DNA of 64,000 nucleotides from CADEER01 sp965216585 (lineage in GTDB: Bacteria; Desulfobacterota; Binatia; HRBIN30; CADEER01): NCBI GenBank assembly GCA_965216585.1, contig CBDCGC010000003.1, positions 1,302,001-1,366,000 of the forward strand, in the 5' to 3' direction. Under the pieces are notes generated by a model, which saw only the letters and a list, made by a program, of their open reading frames with translations, made no database searches and had not been told where the DNA came from. The translations under genes and the position numbers were made by a program. Shown piece after piece: positions 16,841 through 27,295 of this stretch; position 1 is the stretch's first letter; each line of letters opens with the position of its first letter.

Positions 16841-19686
16841 CGTTCAGCCCCCTGCCCAGCGCGGCGCAGCACCAAGGCGACGCCGAGACCCAAGAAGAGA
16901 AGCGCGGCGCCGCTCGACCCTCGCTCATCGACGGCACAACCGCCGCCCGAGAGCTCGAAGATGCCCTCTTTGGTGTTCGTCGCCGTCGGCGAGCCATTCG
17001 GATCGCGCGTGTTGGTCGGCGTCGGCGTCGGTGTATTCGTCGCCGTGCTCGTCGGCGTATCCGTCGGTATCGCGGTCTCGGTCGCCGTCAGGGTCGACGT
17101 CGGTGTCGGCGTCAGCGGCGGAACACCGCTGATCAAGATGCTCAGCGTACCGTCGCCGTTTGCCGTCACCAGATCCATGTTGCCATCGCCGTCGAGGTCG
17201 GCGCCGGCAACAGCGCGCGGCGAGTCGCCGGTCTGCAACGGCAGCAGGGCGGCGCCGAATCCGCCGTCGCCGCTACCGATGGCGAAAAGGAGAGAATCGG
17301 TGTCGGGGATGGCGACGATGGCATCGAGCATGTTGTCGAAGGCGCTGAACAACAACGCCGCCACGGCGCCCGGCCGGCGGCGCAGGTTGAGCGCGATCGA
17401 GTTGGTCGGGCTGCTCAAGTTCTCCCCCGAGAGCAGAGCGCGCGTGTTGTTGCTGGTGTCGGAAACAAAGAGATCGACACGGTTGTCTCGCTCGACGAAA
17501 CCGGAGTCCATGCCGCGGATCTCCTCGCGCAGATCGAAGCGACCGCCACCGGCAGTGGTGAACACCTGCCCCTGGCGCATGATGTAGGTAATACGGGTCA
17601 GCGCCGCGGCGGCGAAATCGATGCTGCCGTCGCCGTCGAAATCGCCGGCCGACACGAAACGGGTCGGCTCGCCGACGTTGAATGGCTCGTGTGCGAAGAC
17701 GTTGGAGCCAGACAAGCCGCGCAGTACCGACACCTCCTGCGACGCCCCATTGGCGACGACCAGATCGACTTCGCCGTCGGCCTCGAAATCGAGCGGCACC
17801 CGCCGGCTCTGATCGAGAGGCCGATTCGGCCGGTCGGCGGCGATCCGCCCCGGCTCGCCGCGAATGATGACCGACCGTTCATCGAGAAAGTAAGAGAACG
17901 AAGACGTGCCGATCGGCTCGGAGAGAATCACCGACAGGCGTTCGGCATGCGTGACGGCGATTTCGTCATTGCCATCGCCATCGACGTCGACGGCGGCGAT
18001 ATCGCGAATCGGCGGCTCGAGATTGACGGTGACGACATCCGAGCGTCGCAGCGGATCCATCCGGCCCGCTTCGAGGTCGCGCACACAGCTCATGACGTCG
18101 CTGTTGAGCTCGGCCGAGTTGGCGAGAATGTAGACCGAACCCTCATCGGCGACGGCGATGTCCGGCGACCCATCGGCGTTGAAATCGCCGGTCGTCAAAG
18201 CGCGCAACGCCGCCGCCTCATCGCCGCCGCTAGCGGCGTTGGGGTCGACGTCGCAGCGTCCCAGCGGCACCGTCGGAAACGGCGTCGCCGTCGCCGTCGG
18301 CGGTACGGGAGTAAACGTCGGCGTCGGCCCTGTCTGCGTCGGCGTCGCCACGGGGCTGGTCGGCCCCGGCGTGAACGTCGGCTCGCCGAGGACGTTCAGC
18401 CCAACCTGGATTTCCGCCCCATCGGCCACCAGAGCGACTACGTCAATCATCGAGTCACCGTCCAGATCGGCAAGCTTGATCACTTCGGTACCGCGCAGGC
18501 GCCGACCGTCGACCCCGCCAGTTGAAACGAGCTGCGCCCCTGGGTCGGTGCTGAAATCCGTGGAACCCGTACCGGGGTGAAACGCAATCCCCAACTCCCC
18601 TTGCGCAAACAGAATGTCCTCATTGTCGTTATCATCCAGCGCACCCAGCACCACCGTCGTTGTTTCCTCGGATGAGAACACACTGCGGATGAAGACCTGT
18701 CGATTGGTCCCGGAAAACAACGATACATTGTCGACACCACTGCTACTCGTGCCAAACACGACCACATCGTCTCCGCCGCCATCCAGATTCCCAACCGCGA
18801 AAGCCGCCGGCAATCTGCGGTTCTCATCCGACGAATATTCGAGAGCGATCCCAACCTCAAAACCGCCGGCGCCGTCGCCAAACAGCGGGTATACCAATCC
18901 GACATTCGGGGCCAACGCAACGACATCGTCATTGCCATCGCTATCGAAATCGCCGAGACCGAGGTCGACGACGTCGGCGGCCGGGTCGCCGATACCACCA
19001 TCGACGATCAAGCTGGGCGTCGTGCAGGCATCGAAGCTCCCGTCATCGTTGCACACGAAGATCACCTCATCGGCGTCGGCAACGGCGAGTCCCGGGTCGC
19101 CACCGTCGAAGGTGCCCGACACGGCGCCGGTAACGTCGTCGGGCTCGGCGATGTCGAACAGATCGAACGAGACGACCTCGACGAAATCGCCGTCGCCGTC
19201 GCCGACATAGAAGTCGACGACGCCGTCCGCATCCAGAGCGGCGATATCCAACAGGCCGTCCGGAGCACCGGCTTCGTCGGAGGCGAAGGGGCTGGTGAAG
19301 TCATCGAGAACGACGGCAATGAGACCGGTCGCTTCGGCCTCTTCAAACTCGGCTGGGTCGATGGCCGTGGCATCTTCAAACGTCCCATCACCGTTGCCGA
19401 GATAGACATTGATGATGTCCTCGTCATTGTTGACGGCGACGAGATCCGGTGTACCGTCTTCATCGAGATCGGCCAGCGCAAAGGTGTTGTAACGCGGCTC
19501 GATGTCGAGATCGGCGTCCTCTAGGTCGATGACGAACTCTTCGATCACCTGCACCGGCCTGAAGCGCAGCAGCGTCGCCACCACCTGGGCCCGAGCCAAC
19601 GTTCCTAGCACGAAAAATGCCGCCCCGCAGACCACACAAGCCAGGACCAACCAACCGGAAAGTTTCGCAACTCGCACCACTCGCAT
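16837..19686 (-). CDS. Large secreted FG-GAP/VCBS repeat protein with C-terminal sorting-like tail
   Basis: 949 aa from the ATG at 19686, which has GAGG five bases upstream; a GTG two codons earlier is the alternative. An N-terminal hydrophobic segment is followed by two blocks of FG-GAP/VCBS repeats (for example DLDEDGTPDLVAVN, NFDADGSPDIAVAD-like loops and DLDGDGNMDLVTAN). These are separated and followed by Thr-Pro linkers. The end has the same pattern as its operon partner: IFELSGGGCAV (Cys near 917), a hydrophobic helix, and RR. Probably surface anchored; ligand unknown. Such proteins often act in adhesion. Confidence 0.85.
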   Translation of the reverse strand: MRVVRVAKLSGWLVLACVVCGAAFFVLGTLARAQVVATLLRFRPVQVIEEFVIDLEDADLDIEPRYNTFALADLDEDGTPDLVAVNNDEDIINVYLGNGDGTFEDATAIDPAEFEEAEATGLIAVVLDDFTSPFASDEAGAPDGLLDIAALDADGVVDFYVGDGDGDFVEVVSFDLFDIAEPDDVTGAVSGTFDGGDPGLAVADADEVIFVCNDDGSFDACTTPSLIVDGGIGDPAADVVDLGLGDFDSDGNDDVVALAPNVGLVYPLFGDGAGGFEVGIALEYSSDENRRLPAAFAVGNLDGGGDDVVVFGTSSSGVDNVSLFSGTNRQVFIRSVFSSEETTTVVLGALDDNDNEDILFAQGELGIAFHPGTGSTDFSTDPGAQLVSTGGVDGRRLRGTEVIKLADLDGDSMIDVVALVADGAEIQVGLNVLGEPTFTPGPTSPVATPTQTGPTPTFTPVPPTATATPFPTVPLGRCDVDPNAASGGDEAAALRALTTGDFNADGSPDIAVADEGSVYILANSAELNSDVMSCVRDLEAGRMDPLRRSDVVTVNLEPPIRDIAAVDVDGDGNDEIAVTHAERLSVILSEPIGTSSFSYFLDERSVIIRGEPGRIAADRPNRPLDQSRRVPLDFEADGEVDLVVANGASQEVSVLRGLSGSNVFAHEPFNVGEPTRFVSAGDFDGDGSIDFAAAALTRITYIMRQGQVFTTAGGGRFDLREEIRGMDSGFVERDNRVDLFVSDTSNNTRALLSGENLSSPTNSIALNLRRRPGAVAALLFSAFDNMLDAIVAIPDTDSLLFAIGSGDGGFGAALLPLQTGDSPRAVAGADLDGDGNMDLVTANGDGTLSILISGVPPLTPTPTSTLTATETAIPTDTPTSTATNTPTPTPTNTRDPNGSPTATNTKEGIFELSGGGCAVDERGSSGAALLFLGLGVALVLRRAGQGAER

Positions 19687-19909
19687 CTTCACCTCGACGA
19701 CCCAGCACCCGGGAAATTCGGCCGCGTTTCCATGAAACGTTCACTCTCTTGGCGCCGCCCGGTTTTGTCAACTCGGGCGCGATCGAGCAGGCCTCGGGCC
19801 ACGCGCTTTTTCGAGGTGAAACGCCTCACGCACGCAGCCCGGCAGAACTCACCCTAACCGATCGCGTCGGTCCAGAAAAAAGCGGCCGAAAACAGCCGTG
19901 CGGACAACC

Positions 19910-21301
19910 TCAACACCCGCTCAAGGCGCTGTTCACCGCCTGGATCAGCTCGCCGATGCCGATGTTGCCGTCGCCGTCGCGGTCCATGGCGGTGCAGGTC
20001 GATGCTTCGGCGCGGCCGAGGGCGATGTTGACGCCGGTGATGAGCTCGCCGATGTTCACCGCCCCGTCGCCGTTGCAATCGCCCGGGCACGGCGGCTCCG
20101 CTGCCCGGTTGAGAGCCACCCGAATCTGGGTTCCATCGCTCGACACGGCGACGACATCGATGCGGCCGTCGCCGTCGAGATCGGCACCCTCGAGAGCGCG
20201 ACCGCCGGCCACTGCGGCGCCGGCCGAGCGCGGCGCGGCGAAACCGCCGTAGCCGTCGCCGAGGAGAATCGCGCTGGTCGCTTCGCCGCTATCCTCGTCA
20301 GTGCCCGTCACTACGACATCGAGGCTGCCGTCGCCATCGATGTCTTCGAGAACGAAGGCGCTCGCCGCGCCGCCGATGGGAAAGTCGCGCCGCGTTTCCG
20401 CGATGTTGCCCGAGGTTCCGGCAAAGACGCCGAGCCTCGCATTGGTGCCCTGGAAGTCGACCAGGAGGACGACGATGTCGTCGAGATCGTCGCCGTCGAG
20501 GCGAGCGCTGCGCAGGGCGCGCGGCTCGACGTCGCTTTCAGCGAGCACGATGGGCTGCTCGACCTCGTCGAAGGTCCCGTCGCCGTTGCCCGAGATCACA
20601 TAGAGCTCGGCAACCTCGCGGTCGACCACCGCCACATCGAGGCCGCCACCGTCGAAGTCGCCGACCGCCATGTCGGCGAGCTCGAAGGAGAATTCATCGA
20701 GAAAGACGACCGGCGTGGGGCAACTCTCCATCGATCCCGATTCGTTGCAGAGGAAGAAGACACCGTCGAAGCCCTCGAGAACGGCGAGGTCGTCGCGACC
20801 GTCCTGGTTGAAATCGGCAGCCGCCACGCCGGCGATTTCGATCGTATCGAGATCGTCGAACTCCTGATCCGGCGGGTCGAAGGTGCCGTCGCCGCGGCCG
20901 ATGAAAATCTGCAATCCACCGATGTCGTCGGCAACCGCGACATCGACCAGCCCATCGACGTCGCCGCCGGTGTCGAACGGCGAGGTCAGATCTGAAATAG
21001 TAACGGCGGTCGGAAAATCGGCATCGCCAATGCTCTGCGCTCCGGCAAAGCTCGCATCTCCCGCCCCGGCCAGGAAAAACACCTCCTGGCCGTCGTTGCT
21101 GACCGCCACCATGTCGAGGACCTCGTCGCCGTCGACATCGCCCAGGGCCAGCGGATGCAAGGCGACTTCGTCGCCGATATCGAGATCGATCGTCTCACCG
21201 GCGACGAATACGGTGATCACACCGGCGGCGACCGGCACGGCCAGTAGCGAAACGAACGAGGGGAGCGACAGCCAGCGACTCTTTGCCATGGCCGGCGTCA
21301 T
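19910..21301 (-). CDS. Secreted FG-GAP repeat protein ending in a dockerin-like EF-hand pair
   Basis: 463 aa; an internal ATG at 21289 is an alternative start. A signal peptide (LSLPSFVSLLAVPVAAG) is followed by FG-GAP units (DVDGDEVLDMVAVS, DFDGGGLDVAVVD, DIDGDGSLDVVVTG). The C terminus carries two EF-hand-like repeats, GDCNGDGAVNIGELITGVNI and DRDGDGNIGIGELIQAVN, of dockerin type I appearance, closed by Cys residues. No cohesin gene is seen in the window. It is transcribed in the same direction as the two FG-GAP genes downstream but is separated from them by 217 bp (19693-19909), which holds no gene I can support. Confidence 0.85.
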   Translation of the reverse strand: MTPAMAKSRWLSLPSFVSLLAVPVAAGVITVFVAGETIDLDIGDEVALHPLALGDVDGDEVLDMVAVSNDGQEVFFLAGAGDASFAGAQSIGDADFPTAVTISDLTSPFDTGGDVDGLVDVAVADDIGGLQIFIGRGDGTFDPPDQEFDDLDTIEIAGVAAADFNQDGRDDLAVLEGFDGVFFLCNESGSMESCPTPVVFLDEFSFELADMAVGDFDGGGLDVAVVDREVAELYVISGNGDGTFDEVEQPIVLAESDVEPRALRSARLDGDDLDDIVVLLVDFQGTNARLGVFAGTSGNIAETRRDFPIGGAASAFVLEDIDGDGSLDVVVTGTDEDSGEATSAILLGDGYGGFAAPRSAGAAVAGGRALEGADLDGDGRIDVVAVSSDGTQIRVALNRAAEPPCPGDCNGDGAVNIGELITGVNIALGRAEASTCTAMDRDGDGNIGIGELIQAVNSALSGC

Positions 21302-21392
21302 AGCAGGAAACGAAAGCTCGAAACCAGTCGAGCGGCCGGTTGGTGAATGGTGAATGGTGACGGCGCGGCTCGTGCTCCCTCGGGTGCAGGGG

Positions 21393-22727
21393 TCAGGTAT
21401 CGCGCAATTCCGCTTCGATCCCGACCAGGACCTCGTCGATGGCGCTGTCGGCGGCGCGTTTGGATTCGATGGTCCGCACGGCGTACATCACCGTCGAGTT
21501 GTCGCGACCGCCGAACTTCTCGGCGATGCGGGGAAACGATGCCTGCGCCACCGTGCGGCTCAAATACATCGCAATCTGGCGCGGAAAGGAGATCTGGCGA
21601 TCCTGGCGGCGCGAAGTGAGGTCGCTGACCTGCAGGCCGAAGCGGTTGCTGACCGTTCTCTGGATCAACTCGACCGACACCAGGGAATCGCGATAGATTT
21701 CGAGCGGGCGCAGGGCGTCGCGCGCCAGCGCCGGCGTGATCGCGGCCTTGCGCACGTCGGCGAAGCCGATGACACGATTGAGCGCACCTTCGAGCTCGCG
21801 CACACTGGCACCAGCGCGCTTTACCACCACCTCGACGACCTGCGGCGACAGCTCCACCCCCTTGCGCTCCGCCTTTGCATGGAGAATGGCAGTCCGCATC
21901 TCACGTGTCGGCGGGCGGATGTCGGCGATCAGCCCTCCTTCAAAGCGAGAACGCAAGCGCTTCTCGATTCCGACGATGGCGGCCGGCGACTGGTCCGAGG
22001 TCATGACGATCTGCTTCTCGGCCGCGTGTAACTCATTGAATGTGTGGTAGAACTCCTCCTGCGTCCGCTCTTTGCCGGCGAGAAATTGGATGTCGTCCAA
22101 GATCAGGGCATCGACGCGCCGGAAGCGCTCGCGGAAGGCGTTCATCTGATCCAAGCGCAGCGAACGGATCAAATCGTTCATGAAACTCTCGGCCGCCAGG
22201 CAGGCGACTCCCGCACCGGGGCGGCGGCGCAACAATTCGTGAGCGATCGCGTTGATCAGATGTGTCTTGCCGAGACCGACGCCACCGTGCAGGAACAGCG
22301 GGTTGATCCCCTGCCCCGGTCGTTGGCAAACGTCACAGGCCGTGCGAAACGCCATCTCATTGCTCGGTCCGACGACGAATGAATCGAGCGTAAAGTTGGG
22401 GTTCAGCTTGCCGATGCTCGGCGCGCGCACACGGCGCTTCGACTTCGGCTTGGCCAGGCGCTTGGCGTGCTCGGCGCGGACGGCACTACGATCTTCGGCG
22501 ATGACGAATCGGATCGAATACGACCCACCGAGCTGCGCGGCCGCCACTTCGCGAATCGTGTCTGCGAAGTGGCGTTCGATCCAGGTCTGGAAGAAAACGC
22601 TGGGGACGCGCAACACCAGCTCTCCTTCCGCCTTCGCAATCTCGATCGGCTCGATCCAGGCAAGGTAGTTTCGCTCTCCCAACCTCTCGCGAAGCTCCCT
22701 CAAAACCGCCGCCCACAAATCCGCCAT
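21393..22727 (-). CDS. dnaA: Chromosomal replication initiator protein DnaA
   Basis: 444 aa from the ATG at 22727 (MADLWAAVL); the frame is open further to 22793. Domain I (about 1-85) is followed by a short basic domain II and an AAA+ domain III starting at NPNFTLDSFVVGPSN. Walker A is GGVGLGKTH, Walker B is ALILDDIQF. The domain IV helix-turn-helix has ISFPRQIAMYLSRT and the DnaA-box-reading stretch FGGRDNSTVMYAV. It unwinds the origin and loads helicase. dnaN and recF are not adjacent, an atypical arrangement. Somewhat weak DnaA boxes lie just upstream. Confidence 0.97.
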   Translation of the reverse strand: MADLWAAVLRELRERLGERNYLAWIEPIEIAKAEGELVLRVPSVFFQTWIERHFADTIREVAAAQLGGSYSIRFVIAEDRSAVRAEHAKRLAKPKSKRRVRAPSIGKLNPNFTLDSFVVGPSNEMAFRTACDVCQRPGQGINPLFLHGGVGLGKTHLINAIAHELLRRRPGAGVACLAAESFMNDLIRSLRLDQMNAFRERFRRVDALILDDIQFLAGKERTQEEFYHTFNELHAAEKQIVMTSDQSPAAIVGIEKRLRSRFEGGLIADIRPPTREMRTAILHAKAERKGVELSPQVVEVVVKRAGASVRELEGALNRVIGFADVRKAAITPALARDALRPLEIYRDSLVSVELIQRTVSNRFGLQVSDLTSRRQDRQISFPRQIAMYLSRTVAQASFPRIAEKFGGRDNSTVMYAVRTIESKRAADSAIDEVLVGIEAELRDT

Positions 22728-23121
22728 TCGCCGCTGCCCCTCCCCCGTGCCCAAGGAGAACAGACTTGCCGGACGCCCGCGCCGATCGTTCACAATTCAG
22801 AACGACACGACAACGCACCGCCACAATTGACCCACCCCCACAACTACTCCACACACCATCCACAGGCCCCGAGCCACCAACGCCTTTCCTCCCCCGAAGA
22901 GGAAAGCAACGCGTGCGTCCGGCAAGATTCAGTCTCACAGTTCGATCGCTTCTTTTGGTTCGAAGTGAGTGCCAAAGAAGTGGAAGAGCGCGTGTTCTAG
23001 ACCTGCACCAAACCCTTGTCAATACGCACTTTCCCGCAATACGCTGGTTTGCAGAAGCAGCGTGCGCGTAAGTCGTTTCAACGTCGTCGTTTGTCGCGCC
23101 AAAAGTTTTTTCTTGCAGAGC
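22728..23121. other. Intergenic region upstream of dnaA, candidate replication origin
   Basis: 394 bp without a gene. Three 9-mers match the DnaA box TTATNCACA at 7 of 9 positions in the same orientation: TCGTTCACA (22786-22794), TACTCCACA (22845-22853) and CCATCCACA (22856-22864). A perfect AT-rich inverted repeat, AAAGTTTTT (23102-23110) with AAAAACTTT (23124-23132), lies at the far end and could be a duplex-unwinding or terminator element. No perfect box is present. Confidence 0.35.
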
Positions 23122-24276
23122 TCAAAAACTTTCGCGCAAAACGCGGGATCGATTTTTACGCACCGACAACGCGCGTTCGATACGAATCGCTTGCTCGACT
23201 TTGTCGGCATCGAGTGCGCCGACGACGGTGCGTCGGTTGAAGAACATCGTCGGCGTCGACTTGATCGCGAGTCGCTTTCCCTCTTCGATGTCGCGCGCGA
23301 CGGCACTGCGCGCTCCTTCGCTTGCGAGGCATTTTGAGAACTCGTCCAAATCTAGACCGACGTCGGCAGCGAAGCGCTCGAGGTTGCCGCGAGAGAGATC
23401 GTTTTGGTTGTCGAAGAGCAGATCGTGGTACGACCAGAACTCACCTTGTTGCGACGCGCACTCGGAAGCGATTGCCGCCAAACAAGCGTTGCGATGAAAC
23501 GAGCTCGACACCGCCGGATTGCAGGCGGAGTCGAGCGGGTAGTGATGGAACACGACGCGCACGTCGTCGCGATAGCGCGGCAACACCGCCTTGAGGGTTC
23601 GGTAGACCTGGGCGCAGTGGCCGCATTCGAAGTCGGAGAACTCGGCGATCACCACCGGCGCATCCGGCTTGCCCTTGGCGTAGCCGCCGGCCGGCGGGCG
23701 CTCGACCAGCGGTCGCGCCTCGTACCAGCGCTCGAAGTCGGGATCGTCGACAACTCGTTGATCGGAAAGGGCTTCCCAACCGAGAAGTCCGAGAACGACG
23801 GCAAGTCCGGCAAGCGCACCCAAGCCGACCCAGCGCACCAAACCGCTGTCGCCTTCGCGCCCGCGCGACGTCTCAACCCGCACGGCATTGAGCAAGAGAG
23901 CGGTGGCAACGAGAAGTCCGGCGTTGACGAGGTACAGGCCGGTACAAAGCAGGCAGACGGCGCGCAGTACGAAGACGGCGACGAAGGCCAGATAGACGGA
24001 GTAGACGGCGCCGACGATGGAGGCGGCGAAGAGCATGCCGGCGAGCCGGCGGCGCTGCGTCACCGCACCCGACTGCGAGGCGGCGAGGATCCCGCCGGCC
24101 AGATAGAGCGCATAGGCGACGAGGGCCAGCCAGGCAACCGGAATCTTGCCGGGCAGGTAGGCGTACTTGCTGGCGAGAACGACCGAGCAGGAGATCGTCT
24201 CGCTGACGTCGCAGCCCGGAGCGATCTGGCTGGCGATCTGGCTGTGGACGTAGGCGGTGTAGGCGCTGATCGCCAA
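23122..24276 (-). CDS. Fusion of VKOR membrane domain and DsbA-like thioredoxin
   Basis: 384 aa when started at the TTG at 24276. The VKOR part has the loop cysteines Cys22 and Cys30 (GCDVSETISC) and the membrane CLLC (108-111), plus several membrane helices. The C-terminal thioredoxin-4/DsbA-like domain has the redox CGHC at 218-221 and the cis-Pro region STPTMFF. The protein would oxidise secreted cysteine proteins and regenerate itself through quinone. This fits with the many Cys-containing exported proteins in the window. The TTG lies inside the first membrane helix, so the true start may be further upstream (open to at least 24348). Confidence 0.87.
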   Translation of the reverse strand: MAISAYTAYVHSQIASQIAPGCDVSETISCSVVLASKYAYLPGKIPVAWLALVAYALYLAGGILAASQSGAVTQRRRLAGMLFAASIVGAVYSVYLAFVAVFVLRAVCLLCTGLYLVNAGLLVATALLLNAVRVETSRGREGDSGLVRWVGLGALAGLAVVLGLLGWEALSDQRVVDDPDFERWYEARPLVERPPAGGYAKGKPDAPVVIAEFSDFECGHCAQVYRTLKAVLPRYRDDVRVVFHHYPLDSACNPAVSSSFHRNACLAAIASECASQQGEFWSYHDLLFDNQNDLSRGNLERFAADVGLDLDEFSKCLASEGARSAVARDIEEGKRLAIKSTPTMFFNRRTVVGALDADKVEQAIRIERALSVRKNRSRVLRESF

Positions 24277-24380
24277 GCCGGCGATAGCGAGGGCAACGAC
24301 CAGCGTCGCCGCCGTCTTTACCGAAACCTTCGAATCGTGTTGGCTCAGCGTCAGGCTCCAGAAAAGACCGCGGTCTCGAC

Positions 24381-24872
24381 TTACGGCTCTTCTACTTCAA
24401 CATCGACTTCGTCCCAACCGCGCAGTCCATTGGCATCGACGATGCGGATCGTCACCGTGTAACTGCCGGGCTTTTCGAAGACGTGCGTCGGACCGGCTTC
24501 ATTCGAATTTGGTGTGCCGTCGCCAAATTCCCACGTGTACTTCGGTCCGTTCATGTTCTCTTCGACGAGCGACTCGACGACGAACTCGACCGTCAACGGC
24601 GCTGTGCCCTCTTCGGGCTCGCCCTCGGCGAGCAGAACCAGGGCATCCTCGTCGTCCTCATCTCCCGTCTCGAGGCCGTCGGAGTGCAAGGTGATGACAG
24701 TGCCCGGCTCCTCAGCCGCGGGTGCGGCCTCCATTTCCTGCTTCGCACTCGGTACCTCTTTGGTTCCCTGGCAGCTCTGGCAACCTGCTGCGAAGATCCC
24801 GGCCGCCAACGACACCAGCAGGGCGAGCCACCGACGTGAGCTCGCACTCAACGTTCGTTCTGAAAACGACAT
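24381..24872 (-). CDS. PKD-domain lipoprotein
   Basis: 163 aa. The N-terminal signal LALLVSLAAGIFAAGC ends in a lipobox (AAGC), so the Cys is probably lipidated. An acidic spacer rich in Glu and Asp follows. The C-terminal about 85 residues match a PKD domain: YTWEFGDGTPNSNEAGPTHV, then GSYTVTIRIVD. It lies upstream of the VKOR-DsbA gene on the same strand with about 100 bp between them. Probably an envelope protein binding a polymer or another protein. Confidence 0.82.
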   Translation of the reverse strand: MSFSERTLSASSRRWLALLVSLAAGIFAAGCQSCQGTKEVPSAKQEMEAAPAAEEPGTVITLHSDGLETGDEDDEDALVLLAEGEPEEGTAPLTVEFVVESLVEENMNGPKYTWEFGDGTPNSNEAGPTHVFEKPGSYTVTIRIVDANGLRGWDEVDVEVEEP

Positions 24873-25077
24873 CTCTCAGAGTCTCCTTCCCAAAGCACGC
24901 CCTCATAGCAGGATCCGCGGCGATGGGAAATCGCTCCAGACAAAGAGCTCCGGGGAGCAAAGATCGGACGTCCAAACGACCCACCGAAATGCAGCACGGT
25001 TGCCATCCATTCCATCCTTGCAACCGAGAGCGAGAACACCGACAGTATCGAGGCGCGGTGGAAATCGGGAGGCGGGG

Positions 25078-26202
25078 TTGAGAGTCGCACATGTCACACC
25101 GGTCTTTCCGCCCTATCGGGGCGGTATGGGTACGGTCGCCTATCACCAGGCGGAGGCGCTGGCCCGGCGCGGCGTCGAGGTCAGCGTGTTCACGCCGACG
25201 GCCGGCAGCAGGCGGATGGTTCCCGAGGGGGTCGACGTCGTCGAGCTCGAGCCAGTCATGCGCCATGGCAACGCCGCCAGCTTGCCGCAGGTCATCCGCA
25301 AGTCGGGCGCCTTCGATGCCATCCACCTTCACTACCCGTTCTTCGGCACCGCCGAGCCGCTCGCCGTCCGGCGCCTCGCCGGTGGCCCGCCGCTGGTCGT
25401 GCAGTACCAGATGGACGTCGTCGGCGACGGCTGGAAGGCGCCGATCTTCCGCTGGCACCGCCGCCTCTTGTTCCCACTGATCCTGCGCGCCGCCGATCGC
25501 ATACTCGTCACCTCGGTCGACTACGCCGAATCGTCGCGCTTCCTCGCCCGCCGCATGCCCTCGCTGGACGACAAGATCACCGTCCTACCCGCCGGCGTCG
25601 ACACCGACCGCTTTCGCCCCATGGACCGCGACGAAGCACGCCGCCGCCTCGGTCTGCCAGCCGGCGAGAAGCTGGCCTTCTTTCTCTCGCGATTGGACCG
25701 GGCCCACTACTTCAAGGGACTGCACGTCCTGGTGCGGTCGCTGAAGCAAGCACCGGACGTGCGCTTGGTGGTCGGCGGCGACGGCGAGTTGCGCCGCCGC
25801 CACGAGCGACATGCGGCCAAGCACATCAACGGCCGCGCCACCTTCGTCGGCGACGTCACCGACGCCGAGCTGCCGGCCTACTACGCCGCCGCCGACGTCG
25901 TCGTGCTTCCCTCGATCGACCGCACCGAAGCCTTCGGCCTCGTCCTCCTCGAAGCCATGGCCTGCGGCACTCCCGTCGTCGCTTCGCGCCTGCGCGGCGT
26001 GCAGACGCTGGTCGAGGACAAGCGCAGCGGCTACCTGGTCAATCCCGGCGACGAAGCCGAGCTGGCCAAGAGAATCCGCAAAGCAATCGAGAACCGCGAC
26101 ACGATGGCCGAGCAGGCCCGGCGCGTCGCCGGCAGCTTCTGTTGGCAGGAAATCGCCGCCAAGCTGGAGGCGGTCTACGCCGATGTGACCACTGCGCCGT
26201 AA
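25078..26202 (+). CDS. Glycosyltransferase family 4
   Basis: 374 aa. The start is a TTG at 25078 with a strong GGAGG five bases upstream; the frame is open much further left, but that part is not protein-like. The N terminus LRVAHVTPVFPPYRGGMGT and the C-terminal EAFGLVLLEAMACGTPVVAS are typical of retaining GT4 enzymes. The EX7E motif is intact. It is the first gene of the polysaccharide locus and would transfer a sugar from a nucleotide donor at the cytoplasmic face of the membrane. Confidence 0.9.
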   Translation: MRVAHVTPVFPPYRGGMGTVAYHQAEALARRGVEVSVFTPTAGSRRMVPEGVDVVELEPVMRHGNAASLPQVIRKSGAFDAIHLHYPFFGTAEPLAVRRLAGGPPLVVQYQMDVVGDGWKAPIFRWHRRLLFPLILRAADRILVTSVDYAESSRFLARRMPSLDDKITVLPAGVDTDRFRPMDRDEARRRLGLPAGEKLAFFLSRLDRAHYFKGLHVLVRSLKQAPDVRLVVGGDGELRRRHERHAAKHINGRATFVGDVTDAELPAYYAAADVVVLPSIDRTEAFGLVLLEAMACGTPVVASRLRGVQTLVEDKRSGYLVNPGDEAELAKRIRKAIENRDTMAEQARRVAGSFCWQEIAAKLEAVYADVTTAP

Positions 26203-26325
26203 TCGGCGACGGCCGGTGACCGGGGCCTTGTCTCGCCGCCACCTCTCCTCTAAATAGGTCCATCGCCAGCGCCGCGGACGACGCAGAAGGGCAAAGCGGG
26301 CTGGCCAACCACCAACGGAGCCGAC

Positions 26326-27288
<963 letters not shown>

Positions 27289-27295
27289 CAGCCGG

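Noticed and set aside
24514..25077. Upstream extension of the GT4 gene at 25078
   Set aside because: The added segment runs antisense to the PKD lipoprotein gene and is not protein-like, while a GGAGG and TTG at 25078 fit the start of a GT4 enzyme.
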